NCBI RefSeq assembly: GCF_000331535.1
Contig: NZ_AMZN01000009.1
Coordinates: 1-64,000, forward strand
Direction of reading: 5' to 3'
Length of the DNA stretch: 64,000 nucleotides
DNA from: Fulvivirga imtechensis AK7
Lineage (GTDB): Bacteria > Bacteroidota > Bacteroidia > Cytophagales > Cyclobacteriaceae
Made by a program: the position numbers and the translations under genes. The notes under the pieces are model-generated. The model did not search any database, had not been told where the DNA came from, and saw nothing but the letters and a program-made list of their open reading frames with translations. Below, in pieces: positions 17,505 through 26,334 of the stretch. Every line of letters begins with the position of its first letter. Positions within the stretch are counted from its first letter, which is position 1.

Positions 17505-17846
17505 TCAGGTGTCTTTTATTATTTCTAGAATCTCTTCCTCATTAGATTCCAGAAAACTACGTATTACTAAAATGTTGTTCCTAAGCAATTCTGAAATAGA
17601 CTTAGTCGTCAGGTTTCCAGTCTTTAACCAGATAATCTTTGGTGGAATTCCTCTCACTACATTCAAATCCACAAAATCTGAATCGAAAGTCACCACAGCA
17701 TAACCATGGCTTTTAGCATAGTCAAAAATCATGGCATCTGAAGCATCCTCTAATCCAACATAGCGAACTTGTTTAGAATCAGGAAAATCTAATTCAATCA
17801 GCCGGACTATCTTGGGTGAGATATTCTGGTCAAATAATAATTTCAA
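17505..17846 (-). CDS. DUF5615 PIN-like toxin
   Basis: A 113-residue protein of the DUF5615 (Mut7-C-like PIN) family. It begins MKLLFDQNISPK and carries the acidic residues expected of a PIN-type nuclease site (Asp5, the Asp residues of LEDASDAMIFDYA, and the DSDF motif). It is paired with a DUF433 protein whose stop overlaps its start by four bases (ATGA), the standard antitoxin-first arrangement of this predicted type II toxin-antitoxin family. RNase activity is inferred from the fold, not shown. Confidence 0.85.
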   Translation of the reverse strand: MKLLFDQNISPKIVRLIELDFPDSKQVRYVGLEDASDAMIFDYAKSHGYAVVTFDSDFVDLNVVRGIPPKIIWLKTGNLTTKSISELLRNNILVIRSFLESNEEEILEIIKDT

Positions 17847-18064
17847 GAAGCAATCTTCAGTTTATGTTCTTTATCTGCTGCAAAAGCCAAGCAGGCATTG
17901 ATCATGTCTTCGGTAATCTCTTCAAAATCATCCATGATCTCTTGTTTACTCATACCATTTGCCAGCCAATTCAGCACGTCATAAACTGAAATTCGAGTCC
18001 CTTTGATACAAGGTTTTCCGAATCTCTTGTCGGGTCTGATCTCTATATATTCCTGGTATTTCAT
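17843..18064 (-). CDS. DUF433 antitoxin
   Basis: A 73-residue DUF433 protein, a small winged-helix/HTH-like domain with the conserved GKPCIKGTRISVYDVLNWLANG core. It is the usual cognate partner encoded before DUF5615 toxins and probably also represses the operon. The ATGA overlap with the toxin gene implies translational coupling. Confidence 0.87.
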   Translation of the reverse strand: MKYQEYIEIRPDKRFGKPCIKGTRISVYDVLNWLANGMSKQEIMDDFEEITEDMINACLAFAADKEHKLKIAS

Positions 18065-18403
18065 AAATCAAATATACATAAAATTTGGTTAGATCTTTCT
18101 CAATTGGATGCCCCCATAACAGTCTACTCCTTTTCTTCATGTATCACCTGACAACTGCAATCGAAGAAGGTATTTGCATCAGGATAGGTTATCTTGCTGC
18201 GTTAGAATTCTTACTCATCAGTCATCAGATGAATGCCCTTTCAATAGATTCATCACCCAGGGGCAAAAAAAAGAAGTGCTCCGGTCAAGAGCACTTCCAA
18301 GGTCAAAAACTCAAAATAAATAGGATAAATTCTTAATTCATCCAATAACAACAACGCTAATATAACAATAATTGATAAAAAAAGATTTGTTATGTAAGCT
18401 TTT
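18065..18403. other. Intergenic region between the toxin-antitoxin pair and the secreted protein gene
   Basis: 339 bases. It contains a minus-strand terminator (18264-18297) for the gene ending at 18404. The plus-strand open frame across it (18085-18336) runs through that terminator and has no protein-like features, so it is not called. Confidence 0.55.
18264..18297 (-). terminator. Intrinsic terminator (minus strand)
   Basis: The stem GAAGTGCTC (18273-18281) pairs with GAGCACTTC (18289-18297) around a 7-base loop. On the minus strand it is followed by a run of eight T (18272-18265). It serves the secreted protein gene ending at 18404, about 105 bases upstream. Confidence 0.8.
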
Positions 18404-19072
18404 TTATTTATAACCTGTCAGCAGCGTGTAGCCGACTAATTTACCATTTTTATTATAGGTCTCAGACCTCACAAGCCCCACATCCTCAGCAATATAATCA
18501 ACAGCATTACCTTCCATACTCATCATCATTTTTGTACGGACTTTGTATGTCACCTTAAACGACTCAAAAGTACCGGCTGGCGTTGTGATGTTTTCCTTCC
18601 CTTCTACTTTTCGATCAGTAACGTCAACACTCATATTCATAATATTCCCTTTAATGTTAATCGACCCGTCATCCAGCGTTTTTCCCACATCCAGATCCGA
18701 AGGCCACTCGAGGTTATCTACCTCAATGGTCATTTCCATATCTCTGAAAGCCTGTAGCGATTCTTCGGGAATAAATCTCTCCATATCCATTTTTATTACC
18801 CCATCTGCGCACTCGAGCTCTACCTCTTTTTCGTATACCAGCTCATCTTTTTTGTCATAATTCTTGAAATATATGACAGCCTTCCATCCATCGGATGTCT
18901 CTTCGAGCGACTTGATCTGGTTCACCTGACGTCCGGTTACTTTGTCTTTCGCATTGTAGCTTGTAAGCTCCCACTCAGAGCCCTGCTTTAAATTATAAAA
19001 AGGGTTGCATTGAGACCACGCATACCCCCAGCCAATCCACACAAACAGCAGTATAATTAGTTTTCGTTTCAT
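18404..19072 (-). CDS. Secreted protein, DUF3108/TapB-like
   Basis: A 222-residue protein with a signal peptide (LIILLFVWIGWGYAWSQ) and a mature domain resembling the DUF3108/TapB-like group, beta-sandwich proteins seen widely in Bacteroidota. It starts CNPFYNLKQGSEWELTSY and ends with a RSETYNKNGKLVGYTLL strand pattern typical of that group. It is a single gene with its own terminator. The function is unknown; related proteins are often annotated only as hypothetical. Confidence 0.65.
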   Translation of the reverse strand: MKRKLIILLFVWIGWGYAWSQCNPFYNLKQGSEWELTSYNAKDKVTGRQVNQIKSLEETSDGWKAVIYFKNYDKKDELVYEKEVELECADGVIKMDMERFIPEESLQAFRDMEMTIEVDNLEWPSDLDVGKTLDDGSINIKGNIMNMSVDVTDRKVEGKENITTPAGTFESFKVTYKVRTKMMMSMEGNAVDYIAEDVGLVRSETYNKNGKLVGYTLLTGYK

Positions 19073-19284
19073 AGTTGATAGTATTTAATTTCACTTACAA
19101 TATAAGAAGCATTAGATTATAATAAATGCTTAGCAAATCAAAATAATTTTTATTTCGTTGTGTTCGAAATCGATCAGTTTTGTACATTTAGGAACATGCT
19201 GTTACTCAGTGAATAGTGCTCACAAGCTCTATTCTATATTGGCATCATTTTTATTAAAAAGTTCTTAACCCTAAACAAGCACAC

Positions 19285-20664
19285 GTGGATAAAGAGATTG
19301 GCAAAATTTTGATGATTGATGATGATGAGGATGTGTTACTAGCCGCAAAATTGCTTCTTAAGAAGCATGCTCATCAGGTGATAATAGAAAAGAACCCAAA
19401 AAAGATACCTTTCCTGCTCAACAACGATACTTATGATGTTATCCTGCTGGATATGAACTTCAGCAAGGACATCACCAGTGGTAAGGAAGGCTTTTACTGG
19501 CTCAGCCAGATCCTTGAGCAGGACCCTTCAGCAGTAGTGATCATGATCACGGCATTTGGTGACGTGGAAATGGCTGTAAGAGCCCTGAAAGAAGGCGCTA
19601 CAGACTTTGTATTAAAGCCATGGCAGAATGAAAAGCTGTTAGCTACTATTTCAACAGCAATTAAACTTAAGAAATCATACAAAGAGGTTGATAAGCTCAA
19701 AAAGGCCAAGAAACAGCTTGAGGAAGAGATCAACCAGCCTTTTAAGGACATCATCGGCAACAGTCGGGCTATTAGGGAAGTATTTAATCTGATAGACAAA
19801 GTAGCAAAAACCGATGCCAATGTATTGATACTCGGAGAAAACGGAACGGGAAAGGAACTTGTGGCTCGTGCCATCCATCAGCGGTCTTTAAGGAAGGATA
19901 ACAGTTTCATAGCGGTAGATATGGGTGCGATCACCGAATCACTATTCGAAAGCGAATTATTCGGACATAAAAAGGGCTCCTTTACAGATGCCAAGGAAGA
20001 CCGCCCGGGTCGGTTTGAAGTGGCCAACGGAGGCACCCTCTTCCTGGACGAGATCGGCAATCTGAGCATGCCGCTGCAGTCTAAGCTGCTTACTGTACTG
20101 CAAAGTAGGCAGGTAACGCGAATTGGCACAAATTCACCTGTAGATATCGACATCAGACTGGTATGCGCTACCAACATGCCTATCCATGAAATGGTAAACG
20201 AGAATACCTTCCGTCAGGACCTGCTTTACAGGATCAATACTGTGGAAATAAAGCTGCCTCCACTGCGCGACAGGATAGAGGATATTCCACTATTGGCGCG
20301 CCACTTCGTAGACAGCTATGCTAAGAAATATAGAAAGGATGTGCGCTCTATCAGTGACGATGCCTTATACAGGCTGCAAAAGTATAACTGGCCGGGTAAT
20401 ATTCGCGAACTGCAGCATGCCGTAGAAAGAGCAATTATTATGAGCGACAATGAGGTGCTTGATCCGGAAGATTTTTTCTTCCTTACCCAAAGCAAAGCAT
20501 CATCGCAGGATATAAATACAGATAACCTCAACCTTGATGAAGTGGAACGGTCCGTTATCGAAAGAGCTATTAATATGCACAGCGGCAACATTTCCAAAGC
20601 AGCAAAGGAACTTGGACTAACACGGGCTTCCCTGTACAGGAGGCTGGAAAAACATGGACTTTAG
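19285..20664 (+). CDS. Sigma-54-dependent response regulator (NtrC family)
   Basis: A 459-residue transcription activator starting at GTG. The receiver domain (residues 1-125) has an acidic pocket IDDDED and the phospho-acceptor Asp56 (ILLDMNF). The AAA+ domain has Walker A GENGTGKE (184-191). The sigma-54 contact loop reads GSFTDA (231-236) instead of GAFTGA, a variant common in Bacteroidota activators. A Fis-type HTH closes the protein (SKAAKELGLTRASLYRRLEKHGL region). The gene overlaps the downstream histidine kinase gene by 11 bases, so they form a two-component pair. Targets are not evident. Confidence 0.95.
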   Translation: MDKEIGKILMIDDDEDVLLAAKLLLKKHAHQVIIEKNPKKIPFLLNNDTYDVILLDMNFSKDITSGKEGFYWLSQILEQDPSAVVIMITAFGDVEMAVRALKEGATDFVLKPWQNEKLLATISTAIKLKKSYKEVDKLKKAKKQLEEEINQPFKDIIGNSRAIREVFNLIDKVAKTDANVLILGENGTGKELVARAIHQRSLRKDNSFIAVDMGAITESLFESELFGHKKGSFTDAKEDRPGRFEVANGGTLFLDEIGNLSMPLQSKLLTVLQSRQVTRIGTNSPVDIDIRLVCATNMPIHEMVNENTFRQDLLYRINTVEIKLPPLRDRIEDIPLLARHFVDSYAKKYRKDVRSISDDALYRLQKYNWPGNIRELQHAVERAIIMSDNEVLDPEDFFFLTQSKASSQDINTDNLNLDEVERSVIERAINMHSGNISKAAKELGLTRASLYRRLEKHGL

Positions 20665-22009
20665 TAACACAAGAACTGCCGTATTATTAAGGGTAGGCCT
20701 GCTTACGCTCAATATTTTTGTGCTAGCATATCTTATCTTTAATGATGGCTTTTTTGTTACTGAACTGGTGCTTTTTATCCTGATGGGGCTACAGGTTATA
20801 TCACTGATAAAAACATTGGAGAGAAACAACCAGGAACTTATTCATTTCCTGGAATCGATAAGGCATGACGATCTATCATATTCATATAAAACCGATTCTC
20901 AAAATGAAGACACCAATAAGCTGAATGCCGAACTCAATAAAGTTTTAAAAGACCTGCGCGAAGTAAGGAAAGAGAAAGAAGCTGATTTCCAATACCTTAA
21001 AAATATTGTTCAGCATGTAGGCATAGGGCTGATCACATTTAATAAGGCCGGTGCTGTCCAGATTATGAATACCGCTGCCAAAAAACTGCTGCGTATCAAC
21101 AACATTGAGAACGTTAAGGATCTTGGAGCCATCAGTGAAAATCTGGTCGACATTTTTCTGCGCTTGAGAACAGGCGGGCGCGACCTGATCAGGCTGGAAA
21201 TAGGTGGCGATATAGTACAACTGGCCATATACGCCATTGAACTGACTTTACGGGGCGAGGAATTTAAGCTGGTGTCCGTTCAAAACATCCAGAATGAATT
21301 GGAGGAGAAGGAGATGGAAGCCTGGCAAAATCTTGTGAAGGTGCTCACCCATGAGATAATGAATTCGGTTACACCCATTTCTTCCCTGGCCAACACTGTG
21401 GAAGAAGAGCTAAAACTGCAATTACATAACGATCAGGAGGTGAGCCACATCTCGAGCGAAGAGATAGCTGATATACACCTGGCTATACAAACCATTAAAA
21501 AGAGAAGCCAGGGCTTGATCCGCTTCGTTCAGGATTTCAGAAACCTGACCCATATCCCAAAACCAAAAATTTCAGAGATAAAAGTACGGCCTCTGCTCGA
21601 AGAGATGCTTATGTTGCTGAAAAGAGAAATTGAAGATAACCACATAAAAGCCAATATTCGAGTGGACCCTGAAAACCTGACCATAAATGCTGATAAGGAA
21701 CTTATTGAACAGGTGTTGATCAACCTCATAAAAAATGCAGCGCAGGCTTTCGATGAGCAAACCAATAGACTGGTAGAACTCAAAGCGTATGTTGACGAAA
21801 AAAGCCGGCCTGTAATATCGGTGAGAGATAATGGCAACGGTATCGATGACGAAGCCCTGGAAAAAATATTCATTCCATTCTTCACCACAAAAAAAAGTGG
21901 CTCAGGCATCGGTCTAAGCCTTTCACGTCAGATCATGCGCCAACATCAGGGTATGTTAGGGGTAAAATCCAAACTCGATGAGGGCACAGAGTTCTTTCTA
22001 AGATTTTAG
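20654..22009 (+). CDS. Sensor histidine kinase
   Basis: A 451-residue membrane kinase with two N-terminal transmembrane helices (about 10-29 and 35-53), a PAS-like segment (about 115-215), a HisKA dimerisation helix with phospho-acceptor His233 (VLTHEIMNSVTP) and a C-terminal HATPase domain with N, G1 and G2 boxes (NLIKNAAQAF, DNGNGID, GSGIGLSLSR). With almost no extracytoplasmic loop it probably senses a cytoplasmic or membrane signal. It is the cognate partner of the overlapping NtrC-type regulator and resembles the NtrY-like kinases common in Bacteroidota. Confidence 0.95.
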   Translation: MDFSNTRTAVLLRVGLLTLNIFVLAYLIFNDGFFVTELVLFILMGLQVISLIKTLERNNQELIHFLESIRHDDLSYSYKTDSQNEDTNKLNAELNKVLKDLREVRKEKEADFQYLKNIVQHVGIGLITFNKAGAVQIMNTAAKKLLRINNIENVKDLGAISENLVDIFLRLRTGGRDLIRLEIGGDIVQLAIYAIELTLRGEEFKLVSVQNIQNELEEKEMEAWQNLVKVLTHEIMNSVTPISSLANTVEEELKLQLHNDQEVSHISSEEIADIHLAIQTIKKRSQGLIRFVQDFRNLTHIPKPKISEIKVRPLLEEMLMLLKREIEDNHIKANIRVDPENLTINADKELIEQVLINLIKNAAQAFDEQTNRLVELKAYVDEKSRPVISVRDNGNGIDDEALEKIFIPFFTTKKSGSGIGLSLSRQIMRQHQGMLGVKSKLDEGTEFFLRF

Positions 22010-22058
22010 AAAAATCATATAATTTCCTAGATTTACGGATTAATTTAAAAACAGGTCG

Positions 22059-22295
22059 ATGAACATACAGGAAACCATCACAAAGATACTAGTTGACAAA
22101 CTCGGAATAGCAGAAACGGAAGTTACTCCTGATGCTAATTTTGTAAAAGATCTGGGAATTGACTCCCTTGATTATGCCGAGCTGGTGATGGAATTTGAGC
22201 AAACTTTTGACATCAGAATACCCGATGAAGATGCGGAAAAACTGCAGACTATCAATCAGGCTGTATCGTACATTGACAATAAAATGAAATCCTAG
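22059..22295 (+). CDS. Acyl carrier protein
   Basis: A 78-residue ACP with the phosphopantetheine attachment serine Ser36 in LGIDSLDYAEL, plus the normal four-helix acidic composition. Size and motif fit a type II fatty-acid ACP. It stands alone, 49 bases after the histidine kinase gene, with no fab genes around, so it could be either the main AcpP or a specialised paralogue. Its stop overlaps the convergent YopX-like gene by four bases. Confidence 0.92.
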   Translation: MNIQETITKILVDKLGIAETEVTPDANFVKDLGIDSLDYAELVMEFEQTFDIRIPDEDAEKLQTINQAVSYIDNKMKS

Positions 22296-22639
22296 AACCT
22301 CGCCTTAAAAGAGTCAGGGGATTCATAGTAGTTGCATAACCGTATAGTATCCTCCATTTCTTTATGCAGCAAAGGAATTTTCACATCCGGTGTACCTTCC
22401 TCTATTCTGCACCATGCACTCCGTGCTTCGTCCCAGTGTATAATAGATCGCTTTGAGTCGATGAGCACTATGTCATTTTCATAAAGCTCCGAACCACTTT
22501 TATCATTTACCCCCGAGTATTGCAACAGGATATGACCCTTCTTATGAAGCTCACCTTTTATACAGTCTATTTGGTTTAGCCTTACAATTAGTTTTGCCTC
22601 CGTATTCCAGGCCTTAAATTTGAAAATTCTGGATTTCAT
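22292..22639 (-). CDS. YopX-like protein
   Basis: A 115-residue protein with the YopX pattern: an N-terminal FKFKAWNTEAK segment, then LLQYSGVNDKSGSELYENDIVLID and IIHWDEARSAW strands. YopX proteins are mostly phage or prophage encoded and of unknown function. No other phage gene is nearby, so this is an isolated, possibly domesticated, copy. Confidence 0.65.
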   Translation of the reverse strand: MKSRIFKFKAWNTEAKLIVRLNQIDCIKGELHKKGHILLQYSGVNDKSGSELYENDIVLIDSKRSIIHWDEARSAWCRIEEGTPDVKIPLLHKEMEDTIRLCNYYESPDSFKARF

Positions 22640-22687
22640 AAGCAGTAAAAATTCAGCGGATTAGTATCATTACATCAAGTTACATAC

Positions 22688-23309
22688 TTATTCGCAGCAG
22701 TCATCACCACAGGTAATATTTCCGGAGCTTGCTTTTTCAAAGGCCTCTCTTCCTTCTTTAAAAGCATACCAGGCTATACCAAGGCTACCAATAGCATCTA
22801 CATAAGGTATTCCAATCAGCTCATATAAAAGGCTGGATGCCAACAGAATAAATGAAAGGTAAAAACATGTTTTGGTACCATGCGCATCGGAAATGATAGG
22901 CGCGGATTGCAGCTTCCTGCCTACACGAAGTTTTTCTTTATATAAAAAATACATGGTAAGCATGGATATAACTGCTATAATGATACCTATCCGGGTGGTT
23001 TCAGGTTCTGCTGTCATATAAATATTCACCACAGCTCCTATTATGCGGTGCCAGTTATTTTTAAGGCAACAGCTTCAAATCGATCCCTTTTGTCAACGGA
23101 GTTCCTGCGCATTCTCCAAACCATACGCGCTATGCCTAAACCGGATATTACCTCCACAAAGCTGTCAACACCATACCCAAACAGTGCAAGGGTTTCATCT
23201 TCAGAACCATAAAAAGTGGAAATTCCTCCTTCCACCAGGTTATAAAAGATGGTGGTCAGGCTAAGTACAAGAACCTTCTGTAGCAGCTTTGCTGTCTCAT
23301 CAGATTTGA
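22688..23309 (-). pseudogene. Cation transporter (CDF-like), disrupted
   Basis: Together the segments encode the ~200-residue short cation-efflux-like family. The first part has NLVEGGISTFYGSEDETLALFGYGVDS and ends VALKITGT. The second, in another frame, has IIGAVVNIYMTAEPETT, KLRVGRKLQSAPIISDAHGTKTC and a C-terminal CGDDCCE metal-ligand-like tail. Two lesions are visible. Near the start, an ATG with a good ribosome-binding site (GAGGAGAAAC) runs into TGA after five codons, while the conserved frame lacks a start. At about 23040 the conserved FYLLxxGL segment is missing and the frame shifts, which looks like a deletion of roughly 30 bases. The gene is therefore very likely non-functional, unless the assembly is faulty. 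Confidence 0.75.
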
Positions 23310-23425
23310 TCCATCATGTGTTTCTCCTCTTAGCTATAAAGGAATGTCTGCGACTGAATTTCCACATTCTACCTTACATTCGGGGACAATTATCCCTCTA
23401 ATTTGTTAATTTAATAAATAAAGGA

Positions 23426-25009
23426 TTGAAACAAACGCATACTCGCCCCCCGGTACGCTTTTTGAAAAAGAAAAGGGTACCTCGCGCAGAGGTCTTTGTG
23501 AAACCAAATAACATTTTTTTGCCTGAAAATATATACAATAAAGAAGCAAGCACTGACACTTCGGCAATAGCCTCGACAACACCCGACATGTCTTTTGAGA
23601 AGAGATGCCTCTACTGTGGGGAGGTCAATAATTCAGAAAATTATACTTGTGACTGCATACCGGAAGAATGGTTTAATGAATACAGGATACTAGATGTCAA
23701 ACCTGTTATCACCAGTAAAGAAAAGTTATTACTTAGGCAGTCTTTTTATGACTATCGCTTTGATCACCCTGACGGGATCGTGCAATATTATGGGGTCCCG
23801 TTTCGGGCATATTACCCAAAAGGGCTGGAGCCTGTGGGTATGACCCCCTTATATTATTTACCTCACCTTAGTGATCAATATGGTATAAAAACATTTATTA
23901 AAAACGAAGGCCACAACCCTAGTGGGTGCTTCAAAGATCGGGAAACCCTGCTGACCCTCCTGAACACCAGACGCAGAGGCCTCCGACATGCTGTTATCTA
24001 TTCATCAGGCAATGCTGCTGCCTCAGCCGCCATTTTCGCACAGAAGTTAAATATGCAGCTCATCACATTTGTTGCCGGGGATACTTACCCGGAAAAGATC
24101 AATTTTATCCGCGATCATGGATCAGATGTAGTAGTAATCGGTGATGAGCAGACCAACTTTGAAACAGGGTTCAGGCTTTTCGCAAGACTAAACTCCCGGA
24201 ATGTGTTTTCCGAAAATAACTTTGATAACTGGTCTGTCAGAAACCCTTACAGAGTTCACGGGGATAAAACAACAGCAATTGAGATAGTAAAACAGCTCAG
24301 CGGTGATGACGCCAACTGCACTGTACCCGATTATGTAGTGGTACCAACAGCTAATGGTAGCGGACTGGCTGGAATTTGGAAGGGGTTTCAGGAACTGTAC
24401 GCATTAGGATTAATATCGAAGCTTCCGAAAATGATATCGGCTGGCATTGCCCGCGCCAACCCTGTTTTTCAGGCTGTCAGAAAAAAACAAACACAAATAC
24501 CTGAACGCTGTGATCTTACTAAAGTGGACCCTGAAGATGCCAGCATAGGCAGTACAATCCTGGCTGAGGAAGGCTATGATTCTATTGAAGCCGCTAAAGC
24601 AGTGCTACATTCCGGTGGTTTGGCAGTAGCGGTCAACAACAGTGATGTAAAACTTGTACTGCGTGATTTTCTGGAACAGGAAGAGGATATTGCTTTAAAA
24701 AACAGCATTTTACCTGAGCCGGCTTCTCTTATTTCTATTGCAGCTATCGAAAAAATGAGCCAACACATTAACTTAGCGCCTGATAATATCGTGGTATCAA
24801 TTATCACGGGGCATGGCTTAAAAGCACAGGAGATGATGGAGCAACTGCTTCCTGAAAAGCAAATACTGCATCAAAGAATAGCAAAAATTATTGAAACGAA
24901 GAGGGGCGACATTGCCAAAAAGGCCATCAGCAAGGGGCGTAGAAAAAATGTACCTGCTGATTTTGACGCCATTGCTGCCGTTTTCCGAGAATTAAAAATT
25001 GAAGACTGA
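23426..25009 (+). CDS. PLP-dependent enzyme, threonine-synthase-like (fold type II)
   Basis: A 527-residue protein of the tryptophan-synthase-beta superfamily. The PLP lysine is Lys170 (NPSGCFKDRE), and the phosphate-binding loop is SSGNAAAS (193-200). Four cysteines (61, 64, 75, 77; CLYCGE and YTCDC) form a zinc-ribbon-like element before the catalytic core, as in some threonine synthases. It may use O-phosphohomoserine or a related beta- or gamma-substituted amino acid; the substrate is not predictable. The TTG start at 23426 follows AAAGGA; Met55 is an alternative. It sits two bases before an amidinotransferase-like gene, which suggests a dedicated two-step pathway rather than housekeeping threonine synthesis, since no thrA/thrB is nearby. 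Confidence 0.8.
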   Translation: MKQTHTRPPVRFLKKKRVPRAEVFVKPNNIFLPENIYNKEASTDTSAIASTTPDMSFEKRCLYCGEVNNSENYTCDCIPEEWFNEYRILDVKPVITSKEKLLLRQSFYDYRFDHPDGIVQYYGVPFRAYYPKGLEPVGMTPLYYLPHLSDQYGIKTFIKNEGHNPSGCFKDRETLLTLLNTRRRGLRHAVIYSSGNAAASAAIFAQKLNMQLITFVAGDTYPEKINFIRDHGSDVVVIGDEQTNFETGFRLFARLNSRNVFSENNFDNWSVRNPYRVHGDKTTAIEIVKQLSGDDANCTVPDYVVVPTANGSGLAGIWKGFQELYALGLISKLPKMISAGIARANPVFQAVRKKQTQIPERCDLTKVDPEDASIGSTILAEEGYDSIEAAKAVLHSGGLAVAVNNSDVKLVLRDFLEQEEDIALKNSILPEPASLISIAAIEKMSQHINLAPDNIVVSIITGHGLKAQEMMEQLLPEKQILHQRIAKIIETKRGDIAKKAISKGRRKNVPADFDAIAAVFRELKIED

Positions 25010-25011
25010 TT

Positions 25012-25887
25012 TTGAACACTTTTCACCAATACAACGAAACAGACCCACTAAAGAAAGTAATAATAGGACGCTATCAGGGCTATCGCGCGGAGGAAGCCTA
25101 CGTAGAGATAGTCAATGAGGAACAAAAGAAAGGGCTTCCTGATGTGCAGGAGTTAGGTCCGGAGTTTGAGAGTTTTAAGCATCACCTCGAAGCCCGTGGA
25201 GTAGAAGTACTCGTACCACAATATGTTGGGAAATTTGTATACGATCAATTGACCCCCAGAGATATTGGTATCACCATTGGAAATAAGTTTGTAATGAGCA
25301 ATATGGTCAACCAGAGCAGGAGGTATGAAGCTGCAGGTATTTTCCCTATGATCAACAACATGAAGGGAGAGGAACCGGCCATACTTTTACCACCCGGTAA
25401 CGACATACTTCTTGAAGGTGGCGACATATTAGTGGACAAAGGCAATATTTTCGTTGGTATTTCCCAGCGGACTAATGAGGCCGGTTTTGACTTTCTGGAA
25501 GAAGTATTTGGTGACAGGTTTAACCTGGTACCAGTCTATTGTCGCAGCCTTGACGAAGGGAAAAATGTCCTCCACCTCGACTGTACTTTTAACCCGGTAG
25601 GCCGGCAACATGCCTTGATATACCCTGATGGATTCCGTGAAGTACCGGGTATTATAAAAGATGAATATCAATGGATAGAGATCAATGCTGAAGAACAGGC
25701 GGAATTAGCTACTAACGTAATATCCATTAATCAGGATACTGTCATCAGCCGTGATCATAAAAAATGTCAGCGCGTCAATGACGAGATGAAGAAAGTTGGC
25801 ATTGAGGTGATAGAACTCCCTTTTGATGCAGCGCCTGCTACAGGAGGTTCGTTCAGGTGCTGTACATTACCTTTGGTGAGAGCTTAA
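25012..25887 (+). CDS. Amidinotransferase / arginine-deiminase-like enzyme
   Basis: A 291-residue member of the guanidino-group modifying superfamily (amidinotransferase, DDAH, arginine deiminase). Expected catalytic elements are present: EGGDIL (135-140), the active-site His188 in LHLDCTF, and Cys283/Cys284 in the C-terminal GGSFRCCTLPLVR motif. The family hydrolyses or transfers the amidino group of arginine-like substrates through a covalent cysteine adduct. The start is TTG, two bases after the stop of the PLP enzyme, so the two are translationally coupled. Whether it is a transferase or a hydrolase is undecided. Confidence 0.82.
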   Translation: MNTFHQYNETDPLKKVIIGRYQGYRAEEAYVEIVNEEQKKGLPDVQELGPEFESFKHHLEARGVEVLVPQYVGKFVYDQLTPRDIGITIGNKFVMSNMVNQSRRYEAAGIFPMINNMKGEEPAILLPPGNDILLEGGDILVDKGNIFVGISQRTNEAGFDFLEEVFGDRFNLVPVYCRSLDEGKNVLHLDCTFNPVGRQHALIYPDGFREVPGIIKDEYQWIEINAEEQAELATNVISINQDTVISRDHKKCQRVNDEMKKVGIEVIELPFDAAPATGGSFRCCTLPLVRA

Positions 25888-25904
25888 ACATACAAATAAT
25901 CGCT

Positions 25905-26180
25905 TTATGCGGATCTTTGGTAATTGTACACATCGAGCAGAGCATCCACAATGTTGTGTGCATCTCTAAATCGCTGATTCTTATAAACACATTTTCGAAC
26001 CTCCCCGGTCTCCTTTTGAAATGCTATTCTTCCAAAGATCTTCGACTGCATGTTATAAAATGAGATCATCAAAATAGTATTTCCCTGACCATCGGAATAA
26101 AGGCACTCTACTTTGAACCGGTCGTTGTGCCGGGCCGTGATCTTTCTCAAAAGGATTTCGAGGTCTTCCAACTGTACCAT
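25905..26180 (-). CDS. Small conserved-looking protein, unknown
   Basis: A 91-residue protein with no domain I recognise, convergent with the amidinotransferase gene. It has a balanced, soluble composition with alternating strands (FKVECLY, TILMISFYNM, SKIFGRIAFQ) and a C-terminal helix. Codon use is similar to its neighbours, so a real gene is likely. No signal peptide. Confidence 0.55.
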   Translation of the reverse strand: MVQLEDLEILLRKITARHNDRFKVECLYSDGQGNTILMISFYNMQSKIFGRIAFQKETGEVRKCVYKNQRFRDAHNIVDALLDVYNYQRSA

Positions 26181-26334
26181 TCCGGGGGAAATTTAAACAT
26201 TCTCTCTTATAGATACTGTAACGAGTAAAAAAGTGATCGGGGTATTAACATTACTCCATCGGCCCTTTTTAATAACCCGGGAAAACATGTCGTATATCTC
26301 ACCTGTTTTATTATTAAACAACGAAGGACGGCTT

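Noticed and set aside
18085-18336. 83-codon plus-strand frame
   Set aside because: Crosses a clear minus-strand terminator and has no ribosome-binding site or protein-like composition.
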